From positions 49,417 through 113,416 of the forward strand of contig CAJTPO010000011.1 of the NCBI GenBank assembly GCA_910578115.1: 64,000 nucleotides of DNA. Reading direction: 5' to 3'. The DNA is from an uncultured Lachnospiraceae bacterium (GTDB taxonomy: Bacteria > Bacillota > Clostridia > Lachnospirales > Lachnospiraceae). Made by a program: the position numbers and the translations under genes. Each line of letters starts with the position of its first letter. Positions within the stretch are counted from its first letter, which is position 1. The notes under the pieces were generated by a model that had not been told where the DNA came from, made no database searches, and was given only the letters and a program-made list of their open reading frames with translations. Below, piece by piece: positions 9,298-17,955 of this stretch.

Positions 9298-9384
9298 TCA
9301 GGGGCTTTGTTAAACAGCTCGGTAATCTGGCGGCTGTACTGGTAATTGGCAGAAGAATGGAATAACAGTAGAGGTTTACATAAC

Positions 9385-9885
9385 ATGGAACATAAAAATA
9401 TCGTCCTCATTGGTATGCCCGGTGCGGGGAAGAGCACGGTGGGGGTTGTGCTGGCCAAAAAGCTTGGGTTTGCATTTCTGGATTCCGATCTGGTGATCCA
9501 GAGCAGAGAAGGAAAGCTCTTACATGAGATTATTGAGCAGCAGGGTGTGGAGAGGTTCTGGGCTGTGGAGGAGGCAGCCAACCTTTCCATTGATGCCAGA
9601 CGCACCGTGATCGCCACAGGAGGCAGTGCTATCTACGGCAGCAGGGCCATGGAACATTTGGGCCGGGACGGCATTATCATTTATCTGAAACTGTCCTGCA
9701 GGGAGATTGCAGGCAGGCTGGGTGATCTGAATGAGCGGGGTGTGACGTTGCGGGAAGGGCAGACGCTGGAAATGCTTTACGAGGAGCGGACTCCGCTTTA
9801 TGAGAAATATGCACACATTACGATAGAATGTGAGAATCTTTCCATACGCGGGATTGTGGAGGAGATTGTCCGCAGAATAAAATGA
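9385..9885 (+). CDS. aroK: Shikimate kinase
   Basis: 166 aa from the ATG at 9385, preceded by AGAGG; an in-frame TTG at 9346 would add 13 unconserved residues. It phosphorylates shikimate in aromatic amino acid synthesis. Visible are the P-loop GMPGAGKST (residues 10-18), the substrate aspartate in LDSDLVI, the arginine in ERFWAVE, the glycine loop ATGGSA (usually TGGG) and the lid-side ERTPLYEKYA. No other aro gene is adjacent. Confidence 0.9.
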   Translation: MEHKNIVLIGMPGAGKSTVGVVLAKKLGFAFLDSDLVIQSREGKLLHEIIEQQGVERFWAVEEAANLSIDARRTVIATGGSAIYGSRAMEHLGRDGIIIYLKLSCREIAGRLGDLNERGVTLREGQTLEMLYEERTPLYEKYAHITIECENLSIRGIVEEIVRRIK

Positions 9886-10067
9886 GATGGCGGCAGGATA
9901 AATGGCAGTGCGGAAATCCCTGCAGGATTGTGCCGAAAATCAGTTTCAGACAGTATAGTTTATTTCGGAATTGCAGAAAATAATCATGATTTGCAGCAGT
10001 GCGGATGAAGAAGGAAATGCTGCGATCATCCAGATCTGCAGATAGAAAAGAAAGGTGTGGTATCGGT

Positions 10068-10427
10068 ATGATGGATTATTTGAATGCATTCTGGGTAGGC
10101 GGCCTGATCTGTGCGCTGGTGCAGATCCTGCTGGAAAAGACGAAGATGCTGCCGGGGCGTGTGATGGTGCTGCTTGTGTGTCTGGGCGCGGTGATCAGCT
10201 TCTTTGGCTGGTATGAACCCCTTATGGAATACGCGGGCGCCGGTGTGAGTGTGCCGCTGCTTGGCTATGGCAATATTCTGATGAAAGGCGTCAAGGAGGC
10301 GGTGGCCGAGAAAGGCTTTATCGGTCTGTTTCAGGGCGGCTTCAAGACCGGCGCAGTGGGATGCTGTGCGGCGCTGGTGTTTGGGTATCTGGCCAGTCTG
10401 GTGTTTAAGCCGAAGATGAAGGGGTGA
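10068..10427 (+). CDS. spoVAE: Stage V sporulation protein AE
   Basis: 119 aa from the ATG-ATG at 10068 with AAAGGTG upstream; an in-frame start at 9999 would add a basic stretch not seen in the family. It has about four membrane segments, in the SpoVAE pattern LNAFWVGGLICALVQILLEKT...PGRVMVLLVCLGAV. It is a membrane component of the dipicolinate channel. It is separated from spoVAD by six genes, so it must be transcribed on its own or through unrelated genes; no forespore sigma promoter could be identified with confidence. Confidence 0.92.
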   Translation: MMDYLNAFWVGGLICALVQILLEKTKMLPGRVMVLLVCLGAVISFFGWYEPLMEYAGAGVSVPLLGYGNILMKGVKEAVAEKGFIGLFQGGFKTGAVGCCAALVFGYLASLVFKPKMKG

Positions 10428-10496
10428 GATGCCGGGATGTTTTAATGTGCAGCCGACCGGCTGGCGGCATGGGAGCGGTATTTCTAATTGACTACA

Positions 10497-10537
10497 AAAA
10501 GCAGTGCTTTACTTTACCAGAGTGAGGCGCTGCTTTT
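10497..10537. terminator. Bidirectional-looking terminator after spoVAE
   Basis: AAAAGCAGTGC (10497-10507) and GCGCTGCTTTT (10527-10537) form an 11-bp stem with one G-T pair. The A and T runs at its ends fit termination in either direction. Confidence 0.65.
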
Positions 10538-10668
10538 GCGTTATATTTTCAGTGTGTTGGACAGAAATTTAAGGATTTTTTAATAATTCCTGTTGTATAC
10601 TCTCCACAGACTTAAAAGAAGGCGGCCAGAGCGCAGCCTTTCCGAACAAGATGAGGAGGATTCCTGCT

Positions 10669-13044
10669 ATGTTTTTTCGTATCCTTGTAAAAGATCTGAA
10701 ACGAAAGAAGACCATGAACGTCATCCTGCTGATGTTCATCATTCTGGCGGCGATGTTTCTTGCCGGCAGTGTGGATAACCTGATCGCGGTCAACGGGGCC
10801 ATCGACCATTTTCTTTCCCTGTCGAACATGCCGGACTTCTTCAACGTTGCGCTGACGGACGGGGAGACGGATGAGATCGCGGATTTTATTGCGGATTGCG
10901 CGTTTGTCTCAGACTATGAGATATTTGACGGTTTCAGTCTGCTGGACGAGGACATCACCATCACCAGCTGCAGAGAGGAACCCGCACGCACACGCTATGA
11001 GAGGAGTAATATCCTCGGTCTGGGCTGTGTACCGGAAAAGTTCATGAAGGTTTTTGATGAAGATGACAGGCCTTTATCTTTAAAACCGGGCGAGATCGCG
11101 TTTCCCCAATATGAGGCGCAGCTGAATCACCTGCAGGACGGCGACCGGGTGAGGATCAGGGTCGGGGAAGTGGAACAGGACTTTACGGTGGCGGCCATTG
11201 TCAAGGATGCGGCCTTTGGCACGCCCATGATGGGATTTAAGAGACTGTTTGTCTCCGCGGAGGATTTTGCACGGTATGCAGAGCAGACGGGCCAGACCCA
11301 TGTGAGGATCTACAGTGTGGACTACACGGACAGACAGGCGTTTCGCCGTGCGTGGAAGGACGGGAATTTCATGGTGATCAGCAATGTGGAGGATGGCAGT
11401 GTCATACGCATGTGCTACATCATGGATATGCTGATCTCGGCGGTTCTGATCGTGGTCAGTGTGTGTCTGATCCTGATCGCCTTTCTGGTACTGCGCTTCA
11501 CGATCGTCTTTACGCTGCAGGAGGATTACCGGGAGATCGGTATCATGAAGGCCATCGGGATCCGGGACCGTGGGATCAAGGGGCTGTATCTTGTGAAATA
11601 TCTGGCGCTTTCGGTGATTGGGTCCGTGATCGGCCTGTTGCTCAGTATTCCTTTCGGCAAAGAGCTTTTGGATCGGACGGTAGTCTATATCGTCGTGGAA
11701 CAGTCGTACCAGAACCGGATGGTAAATGTGGCCTGTGTGGCCGGTGTCGTTCTGGTGGTGATGACTTTTTGTTACGTAAACACGGGCAGGCTGGAAAAGA
11801 TTTCGGTGATGGAGGCAGTCAGATGTGGTCTGACCGGGGAACGGTTTCACGCCAAAGAACGTTTGAAACTGCGAAAAAGAATGCACATGCGGCCGTATTT
11901 TTATCTGGCACTCAATGATATTGTAAGCAGTCTGAAACGGTATGGCGTGCTGTTTGCCATCTTCTGTCTCGGCACCATGCTGATTTTGCTGCCTCTTAGT
12001 GCTTCCAGCACGTTAAAAAGCGAAAGCATCATTGATATGTTCGGTATGAGTCCGTCCGATGCCTATCTGGACACCGGAAAAGCGGAAATCTATACCGCCG
12101 ATATGGACTGTATGCTGCGGGATATGGAGGATATAGAAGCAAAGCTGAAAGAAGCGGGGCTGCAGGGGTGGACCGGCGTTGACATGGGGTACATAATTTC
12201 CTGTTATGCCCACGATCCGGAAGATACGGTGAACTATTTTATCCTGCAGGAAATGGGAAGCTGGGAGAGAAGTTATACCGTAGTGACCGGCAGGGAACCG
12301 GAGTTTGCCAATGAGATCATGATCACGGAGATGACGGCGGAGGAACTGCAGGTTGGGATCGGGGACACCATTTATTTTCAGACGGCGGACGGTACGGATG
12401 AGTATGTCATAACGGGCACCTACCAGTCCATGATGAATATGGGAAAAGGCTACCGGGTGAGCAGGAGTGCCAGACTGGACCCGGTGTACGCATCGGGGAT
12501 CCTCTGTATTCAGGTGGAGATCGAGGGAATGGAGAGCAAAGAAGCCTGTGAAAAGCTGGCATCGCTGTTCCCGGACTATGAGGTGATGGGAACGCAGGAC
12601 TTTCTGAATGATATGATCGGCGGGATCATCGGGCAGCTTGATGCATTGATGACGGCGATCGTGAGCATCGTGCTGGTGATCAACAGCCTGATCACGATCC
12701 TGATCATGAAGACGATCATGACCAGGGAACATGGGGATATAGTGCTTTTAAAAAGCATCGGGTTTGGGGACGGTACGCTGCGGGCATGGCAGACAGTGAG
12801 GATCCTGCTTGTGCTGGCGGCGGCCGTGGCGGCAGGGACACTTCTGTCCAATCTGCTGGGGCCGTTCCTGATCGGGCCGATCTTTGGCATGATGGGCGGG
12901 ACATCGGTGGAGCTTGTCACCAATACCTTCGAGGCCTGTGTGGTCTATCCGCTGCTGCTGTTTGGCGTGACGGGCATCTCGGCACTGCTCTGTGCGGGAG
13001 GCGTGAAGAAGGTGGCTCCCGGGGAAGTCAATACCGGGGAGTAA
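10669..13044 (+). CDS. FtsX-like ABC transporter permease
   Basis: 791 aa from the ATG at 10669, eight bases after GAGGAGGA. A TM helix at residues ~17-35 is followed by a ~200-residue extracellular domain. A first FtsX domain (~250-375) has the motif DYREIGIMKAIGIRDR. A second TM block and extracellular part follow, then a second FtsX domain (~655-780) with HGDIVLLKSIGFGDG. The two-copy, ~10-TM layout is that of BceB/MacB-type permeases, which handle peptide antibiotics or lipids mechanically rather than by classical transport. It is followed by its ATPase, response regulator and sensor kinase. Function in antimicrobial peptide sensing or resistance is inferred from this arrangement. Confidence 0.88.
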   Translation: MFFRILVKDLKRKKTMNVILLMFIILAAMFLAGSVDNLIAVNGAIDHFLSLSNMPDFFNVALTDGETDEIADFIADCAFVSDYEIFDGFSLLDEDITITSCREEPARTRYERSNILGLGCVPEKFMKVFDEDDRPLSLKPGEIAFPQYEAQLNHLQDGDRVRIRVGEVEQDFTVAAIVKDAAFGTPMMGFKRLFVSAEDFARYAEQTGQTHVRIYSVDYTDRQAFRRAWKDGNFMVISNVEDGSVIRMCYIMDMLISAVLIVVSVCLILIAFLVLRFTIVFTLQEDYREIGIMKAIGIRDRGIKGLYLVKYLALSVIGSVIGLLLSIPFGKELLDRTVVYIVVEQSYQNRMVNVACVAGVVLVVMTFCYVNTGRLEKISVMEAVRCGLTGERFHAKERLKLRKRMHMRPYFYLALNDIVSSLKRYGVLFAIFCLGTMLILLPLSASSTLKSESIIDMFGMSPSDAYLDTGKAEIYTADMDCMLRDMEDIEAKLKEAGLQGWTGVDMGYIISCYAHDPEDTVNYFILQEMGSWERSYTVVTGREPEFANEIMITEMTAEELQVGIGDTIYFQTADGTDEYVITGTYQSMMNMGKGYRVSRSARLDPVYASGILCIQVEIEGMESKEACEKLASLFPDYEVMGTQDFLNDMIGGIIGQLDALMTAIVSIVLVINSLITILIMKTIMTREHGDIVLLKSIGFGDGTLRAWQTVRILLVLAAAVAAGTLLSNLLGPFLIGPIFGMMGGTSVELVTNTFEACVVYPLLLFGVTGISALLCAGGVKKVAPGEVNTGE

Positions 13045-13078
13045 AGATCCTGTGAGATGGTGGAAAAATCTTCTGAGG

Positions 13079-13123
13079 AGCAATTCAGTTCCACAAACTG
13101 AACAAGTTCAGTTAGAGTTTGTG
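13079..13123. repeat. 45-bp palindromic repeat, copy A
   Basis: Matches 42 of 45 positions with 26378-26422. It contains the inverted repeat ACTGAACAAGTTCAGT, and CACAAACT pairs with AGTTTGTG across it. It lies directly upstream of the ABC ATPase gene. Confidence 0.75.
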
Positions 13124-13156
13124 ACGCTTCGAAAGGGAAGGAAAACGGAGGGAAAT

Positions 13157-13927
13157 ATGAACGCACTGACAATAAAGGACTTATGTAAGACGTATATAGT
13201 CAATAAGCGGCAGAACAATGTACTGCGTAATATCAATATGGAGATAGCGGAGGGGGAGATGGTGGCGGTGATGGGGCCCAGCGGGTCGGGGAAGTCCACG
13301 CTGCTGTACACGGTCAGCGGTATGGATGTCATGACGGCGGGCCGGGTTTCCTTTTTCGGGCAGGATCTGGGAAGTTTGAGCCCGGCGGAGATGAGCAGGC
13401 TGCGGCTTACGGAGATGGGATTTATCTTTCAGCAGATGTATCTGTTAAAAAACTTAAGTATTTATGATAACATAATACTGCCGGCGTTTCAGTCGGCGCA
13501 GGGAAAGGGCAGGGAGCGGCGCAGGCAGATCAATGAGCGGGCCAGACAGCTGATGCACAAGCTGGGGATCGTCGAGGTGGCGGAGCATGATATCAATGAG
13601 GTGTCCGGCGGACAGCTGCAACGGGCCTGTATCTGCCGCAGCCTGATCAATGAGCCGAGGATGATCTTTGCCGACGAACCTACCGGCGCGCTGAACCAGC
13701 AGAATTCCAGGGCCGTTATGAAGGAACTGAACCGGATCAATGGAGAGGGGACGACGATCATGCTGGTCACGCATGACAGGAACGTGGCGGCCAGAAGCGA
13801 CAGGGTGCTCTATATCGAGGATGGTACGATTAAGGGGGAGTATGTGCTGGGTAAATTCGGCGGCGGGGAAGAGACAAGGCAGCGGGAACGGAAGATTTCC
13901 GACTGGCTGATGGAGATGGGATTTTGA
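13157..13927 (+). CDS. ABC transporter ATP-binding protein (LolD/MacB/BceA type)
   Basis: 256 aa from the ATG at 13157 with GGAGGG upstream. Visible are Walker A GPSGSGKS (residues 40-47), Q-loop FIFQQMYLLKNLS, signature VSGGQLQRA, Walker B MIFADEPTGALN and switch histidine in LVTHD. The subfamily is that of FtsX-type permeases, matching the gene before it. The C-terminal ~25 residues (GGGEETRQRERKISDWL) extend beyond the core fold. The 112-bp gap from the permease holds the 45-bp repeat. Confidence 0.93.
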   Translation: MNALTIKDLCKTYIVNKRQNNVLRNINMEIAEGEMVAVMGPSGSGKSTLLYTVSGMDVMTAGRVSFFGQDLGSLSPAEMSRLRLTEMGFIFQQMYLLKNLSIYDNIILPAFQSAQGKGRERRRQINERARQLMHKLGIVEVAEHDINEVSGGQLQRACICRSLINEPRMIFADEPTGALNQQNSRAVMKELNRINGEGTTIMLVTHDRNVAARSDRVLYIEDGTIKGEYVLGKFGGGEETRQRERKISDWLMEMGF

Positions 13928-14111
13928 CGGTGACAGGAAAGTGACCGGACAGGAAGATGGCAAAACAGGAAAGCAGTACGGCAATCAAACGGCACAGAAA
14001 TAAAGTGATATGGTCATAAGAGGGTACAGCAATAAAATGCTGCAGCAATCAAACGGCACGACGATACACTGAGGGTAGAATAGAATCATAAAAAGGAGAA
14101 GAGAAAACGGT

Positions 14112-14792
14112 ATGACAGACATTCTTCTGGTGGAGGATCACGGAGAGTTGAATCAACTGATGCGGATCTTTTTGGAGCGGGAAGGATTTCTCGTGCAGAG
14201 TGTGTTTTCCGGCGAGGAGGCACTGACTTTTCTGGAGCGGGAGCAGGCGAGACTGATCCTTCTGGATGTGGCGCTGCCGGGCATGGATGGCTTTGCGGTA
14301 TGCTCCGCCGTGCGGGAGCGGAGCAATACACCGATTCTGTTTCTGAGTGCGAGAGTGGACAAGGAAGATAAGATAAACGGTTTTCTGCAGGGGGCGGATG
14401 ATTATGTGGAGAAGCCGGTGGATATGGATCTTCTGAGCGCCAGGGTGAAGGCACTGCTGCGGCGCAGCTATGATATGCACAAGGAGAGCACGGTGCTCTG
14501 TTCGGGTGCGGTCTCCATCGACCAGGAGGCGCAGCGGGTTTTTCTGCAGGGGAAGGAGCTTGCGCTGACGGGAAAAGAATATGAACTTCTGCTGCTTTTT
14601 GTAAAGAATCCGGGGAAAGTACTGCGCAAGGAATATCTGTTCCATGCGGTGTGGGGAGCCGACAGCTTCAGCGAGAGCCAGACGCTGACGGTGCATGTCA
14701 AGACGCTGCGGGATAAGATCGAGGAGGATCCCAGAAAACCGCGGCGAATCGTGACGATATGGGGGACGGGGTACAAATATGAGGAGATTTGA
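14112..14792 (+). CDS. OmpR-family response regulator
   Basis: 226 aa. The receiver domain (1-115) has acidic residues VEDHG, phosphoacceptor D52 in LILLDVALPGMDG and lysine in EKPVDMD. A winged-helix DNA-binding domain follows (130-226, LTGKEYELLLLF and RRIVTIWGTGYKYE). It overlaps the sensor kinase gene by 14 bp, so they are co-translated partners. It probably controls the upstream permease and ATPase genes. Confidence 0.94.
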   Translation: MTDILLVEDHGELNQLMRIFLEREGFLVQSVFSGEEALTFLEREQARLILLDVALPGMDGFAVCSAVRERSNTPILFLSARVDKEDKINGFLQGADDYVEKPVDMDLLSARVKALLRRSYDMHKESTVLCSGAVSIDQEAQRVFLQGKELALTGKEYELLLLFVKNPGKVLRKEYLFHAVWGADSFSESQTLTVHVKTLRDKIEEDPRKPRRIVTIWGTGYKYEEI

Positions 14793-16182
14793 CTGTTTGC
14801 TGGCGGCTGTCGGGGCGGTTTATGTAATACTGGCGGTTATGCTGTGGCTGTGGATGAGCGATCGGCCGCTTTTGGCTCACAGGCTGTCGGGCGACAGCGG
14901 ACAGGAGCGGACGGCAGAAGAGGCGGCATCCGGACAGCCGGCAGAGCGCGGCCATGGTGCGCAGGGAGGCCGGCAGAACATGGCGTATAAGGTGGAGATC
15001 AACGAGGTAATGCAGGCGCTGGAGGAAGCGGGCATGTTTTTCGAGCCGGATCTGCAGGGGATGGAAGCTGTCAGGGAGGTCTCCTATCTGCCGGCGGAGA
15101 GCATGTCAATACAGGAGACGGAGGATTTCTACCGGAACCGCAACAACATGCATATGACGGTGCTGCCGCTTCTTGTGGAAGACAGGGTGAGCGGTTACGT
15201 GAGATTCGATTATATTCCGGGAACAGAAAAAGAAAGGATGCTGTATCTGACGGAGGGCATCCTGTTTTTTTCGTGGATCATTCTGACTGCGGTCCTGTGG
15301 TATGTCAGGCAGAGGATCCTCAAGCCCTTCCATGTGCTCAGCGGCATGCCCTATGAGCTGGCAAAGGGCAATCTGCAGTGGGAGCTGAAAGAGCATAAGA
15401 GCCGGTTTTTTGGAAAATTTATATGGGGTGTGGGGATGCTGCAGGATGCGCTGCGCACTTCCAGACAGCAGGCGCTCAAGCTGGAAAAAGAGAAGAAACT
15501 ACTGCTTCTGTCCATCTCCCACGATATCAAGATTCCGCTGAGCGCCATCAAACTGTACGCAAAGGCGCTGCAGGAGGGCATTTACGGGTCGGAGGAGGAG
15601 AAGATCCGCGGGGCACGGCAGATTGCGAAGAATGCGCGGGAGATCGAAGAATTTGTCAGAAAGATCATAGGCGCCGCCAGCGAAGATGTGGTCCTGTGCG
15701 GGATGGAACAGACGGGAACGGAAGGCGCTGCCGCCTGCACGGAATTTTATCTGAAAGATCTGGTGGAGAAGGTGCGGGAGTGCTATGCGCCAAAATGCCG
15801 GCTTCTGATGACGCAGTTTCGAATAGATGCCTATGAGAATAAGCTGCTCAGGGGGAATTTGGACCTGGCCTTTGAAGTGGTGGAAAATCTGATGGAGAAC
15901 GCCTTTAAGTACGGGGATGGGAAGGAAATCCGGGTGACATTCGGAGAGGAAGATTACTGTCAGCTCATAGAAGTGTATAATTCGGGAGAGGCCGTGGCGG
16001 AGGAGGAAATGCCCCACCTGTTTGACAGCTTCTACCGGGGAACCAATGCAGGAGAGAAGGAGGGCAACGGACTGGGACTGTATATCGGCAGGCAGCTTAT
16101 GCGGAAGATGGAGGGGGATATCTTCGCGGTGCGGGAGCAGGAGGGAATGCGGATCTGTCTGGTGTTCCGGGAAGATCTGTAG
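14779..16182 (+). CDS. Sensor histidine kinase
   Basis: 467 aa. TM helix 1 (residues ~6-27) is followed by an extracytoplasmic domain of about 125 residues with a charged, Gly/Glu-rich first part. TM helix 2 is at ~160-178. Then come a HAMP-like linker, HisKA with phosphoacceptor H248 (SISHDIKIPL), and HATPase with N box ENLMENAFKYGDG and G box EGNGLGLYIG. The large extracellular sensor differs from short-loop BceS kinases, so ligand sensing may be direct. It overlaps its response regulator gene by 14 bp. Confidence 0.93.
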   Translation: MRRFDCLLAAVGAVYVILAVMLWLWMSDRPLLAHRLSGDSGQERTAEEAASGQPAERGHGAQGGRQNMAYKVEINEVMQALEEAGMFFEPDLQGMEAVREVSYLPAESMSIQETEDFYRNRNNMHMTVLPLLVEDRVSGYVRFDYIPGTEKERMLYLTEGILFFSWIILTAVLWYVRQRILKPFHVLSGMPYELAKGNLQWELKEHKSRFFGKFIWGVGMLQDALRTSRQQALKLEKEKKLLLLSISHDIKIPLSAIKLYAKALQEGIYGSEEEKIRGARQIAKNAREIEEFVRKIIGAASEDVVLCGMEQTGTEGAAACTEFYLKDLVEKVRECYAPKCRLLMTQFRIDAYENKLLRGNLDLAFEVVENLMENAFKYGDGKEIRVTFGEEDYCQLIEVYNSGEAVAEEEMPHLFDSFYRGTNAGEKEGNGLGLYIGRQLMRKMEGDIFAVREQEGMRICLVFREDL

Positions 16183-16328
16183 AAAAGGACAGGGCGCTGC
16201 AGTAGACTGTGAGGATATCTGTGTCTTACCGCAGTTACAGTTTATGGCCGGATGTTCGGCAGCAGGGGCAGGCACCGGGTATCGTAAGTGCCCCTCATGC
16301 GATTGTTGAATATAATTACAAGAAGTAA

Positions 16329-16357
16329 TTGACAAATAAACATTCATCACGTATGAT
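16329..16357 (+). promoter_or_regulatory. Promoter upstream of the Rpn-type gene
   Basis: TTGACA (16329-16334) and TATGAT (16352-16357) with a 17-bp spacer, in the 386-bp gap 16183-16568. Transcription would give a leader of about 200 nt before the ATG at 16569. Nothing else recognisable was seen in this gap. Confidence 0.55.
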
Positions 16358-16568
16358 AAAACCATACAAATACATCGGAGAAATTCTAAACAGTGTGTTT
16401 TTCGCACATTCGGACAGTTTCTGTCAGATTTTTCTAATGATAATTGAACAGGGCAGGGACAGAAGAGGGTGCAGGCACTTGGGGAAGTGCGCAGAACAGG
16501 GAAAGGCGCAGGTGCTGTTGCATGCGGAATCCTGATCAGGTCTCCTGCCGAATACAAAAGGAGAAAGG

Positions 16569-17624
16569 ATGAAGAGAATGCAGAAGGCGCAAAAGAAACA
16601 GGCAGCACAGAATTCATTAAAATCAAAGGAAAGAAGAGGTTTTGGCAAAGAGGCAGTACTTGAAAGGCGCGGGAGCAGGGAAGGTGTACTGATACGCGGC
16701 ACGGCCGGTATCAGGCGGTTTGCCGGCAGATATATCAAATGGACCGGTTGTCGGAAGGTACGCCACAGTGCAAAGGACAGACTGTTTCGTTTCCTGTTTG
16801 ACAAGGACAGGGAGGCGTTATTGCAGCTATATAACGCCCTGAACGGTACGGATTACCGGGACGCGTCCGCCCTGCAGGTTGTGACCATCGAGAGCGCGGT
16901 CTATGTGGTCATGAAGAACGATCTGGCTTTTATTCTGGCGGGGACGTTAAATCTGTATGAGCATCAGAGCACTTGTAATTCCAATATGCCGGTAAGGTTT
17001 TTGATCTATCTGGCGGAGGAGTACCAGAAACTGATCGAGCAGGCGGAGAGCAGTCTGTACGGGACAAGGCAGATCCCGCTGCCGGCGCCGCAGTGCGTTG
17101 TCTTTTATAACGGTGAGAAGCATGCGCCGGAAGAGGAGATCTTAAGGCTGTCGGATGCCTTTATCAACAGGGACAGAGAAGCAGACGTGGAATTGAAGGT
17201 GCGGATGTTGAACATCAATTACGGGCATAACTGTGAATTGATGGACAGGTGCCATGTGCTGGAGGAGTATGCACAATTCGTGGAGGTGTCCAGGCAGTAT
17301 ATGGCAGACGGTCTGGCAGTAAAGGAAGCGCTGGAACAGGCGATACAGTATTGCATGGAACATGGGATACTGTATGAGACATTGCGAAATTATCGGGCGG
17401 AGGTGTTGGGAATGTTGCTGGAAGAGTTTGATGTGGACAAATATGAGAGAACCATTCGAAAGGAAGGCAAGGAAGAGGGGATAGAACACGGATTAGAGCT
17501 TGGGGTGGAGCGGTCTAATCATCTGGCCAGGATCCTGATTGAGCAGAACCGTGTGGAGGATTTAAAGCGGGCCGCTTTTGATCCGGCGTATCAGAAAGAA
17601 CTCTTCCGGGAGTTTCATTTGTAG
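16569..17624 (+). CDS. Rpn family recombination-promoting nuclease / transposase-like protein
   Basis: 351 aa, with AGGAG five bases before the ATG. After a basic N-terminus (~70 residues, perhaps not part of the fold) comes the Rpn/YhgA-like core. It includes DRLFRFLFDKDREALLQLYNALNG and a PD-(D/E)XK-type site, with the aspartate in NDLAFIL and the EHQS motif, then NMPVRFLIYLAEEY. The C-terminus has charged repeats (RKEGKEEGIEHGLELGVER) usual for the family. Rpn proteins are Mg-dependent DNA endonucleases that promote recA-independent recombination; they occur in multiple scattered copies in gut Clostridia. Confidence 0.88.
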   Translation: MKRMQKAQKKQAAQNSLKSKERRGFGKEAVLERRGSREGVLIRGTAGIRRFAGRYIKWTGCRKVRHSAKDRLFRFLFDKDREALLQLYNALNGTDYRDASALQVVTIESAVYVVMKNDLAFILAGTLNLYEHQSTCNSNMPVRFLIYLAEEYQKLIEQAESSLYGTRQIPLPAPQCVVFYNGEKHAPEEEILRLSDAFINRDREADVELKVRMLNINYGHNCELMDRCHVLEEYAQFVEVSRQYMADGLAVKEALEQAIQYCMEHGILYETLRNYRAEVLGMLLEEFDVDKYERTIRKEGKEEGIEHGLELGVERSNHLARILIEQNRVEDLKRAAFDPAYQKELFREFHL

Positions 17625-17955
17625 CGGTTTCGTATGGCCTGCGATGGTTAGAGGAAGATTGGTATACGGGGGACGCCGTCTTACAGACAGAAATCACAGA
17701 TTGAAATATGGCTCAATGTTTGGCATAATAAAAAAGACATGGGGTTTCATTCCAAAGTCATTCAGGGAATCCGTCCGTATTTTGGCATTTGTGATATGGG
17801 CTGTTCAGGGATCAAAGCATGTAATATTTGCGGTGAAGGCAGGACAGGGCGCGGATGAGACAAAGCACGGGCACAAAGGAATGGAGCGGCAGCACAACGG
17901 GATATGCTATGGCAGCAGGTACAGGGGCAGAACAATATTAAAGGAGAAAAGCAGC
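17625..17955. other. 331-bp gap before purL, no element recognised
   Basis: No purine riboswitch core, tandem PurBox pair or terminator could be recognised. It is open in the purL frame from 17578, but no plausible start or conserved sequence precedes 17956. Confidence 0.4.

Noticed and set aside
17625..17955. Purine riboswitch or PurR boxes before purL
   Set aside because: No conserved riboswitch core or paired PurBox was recognised.
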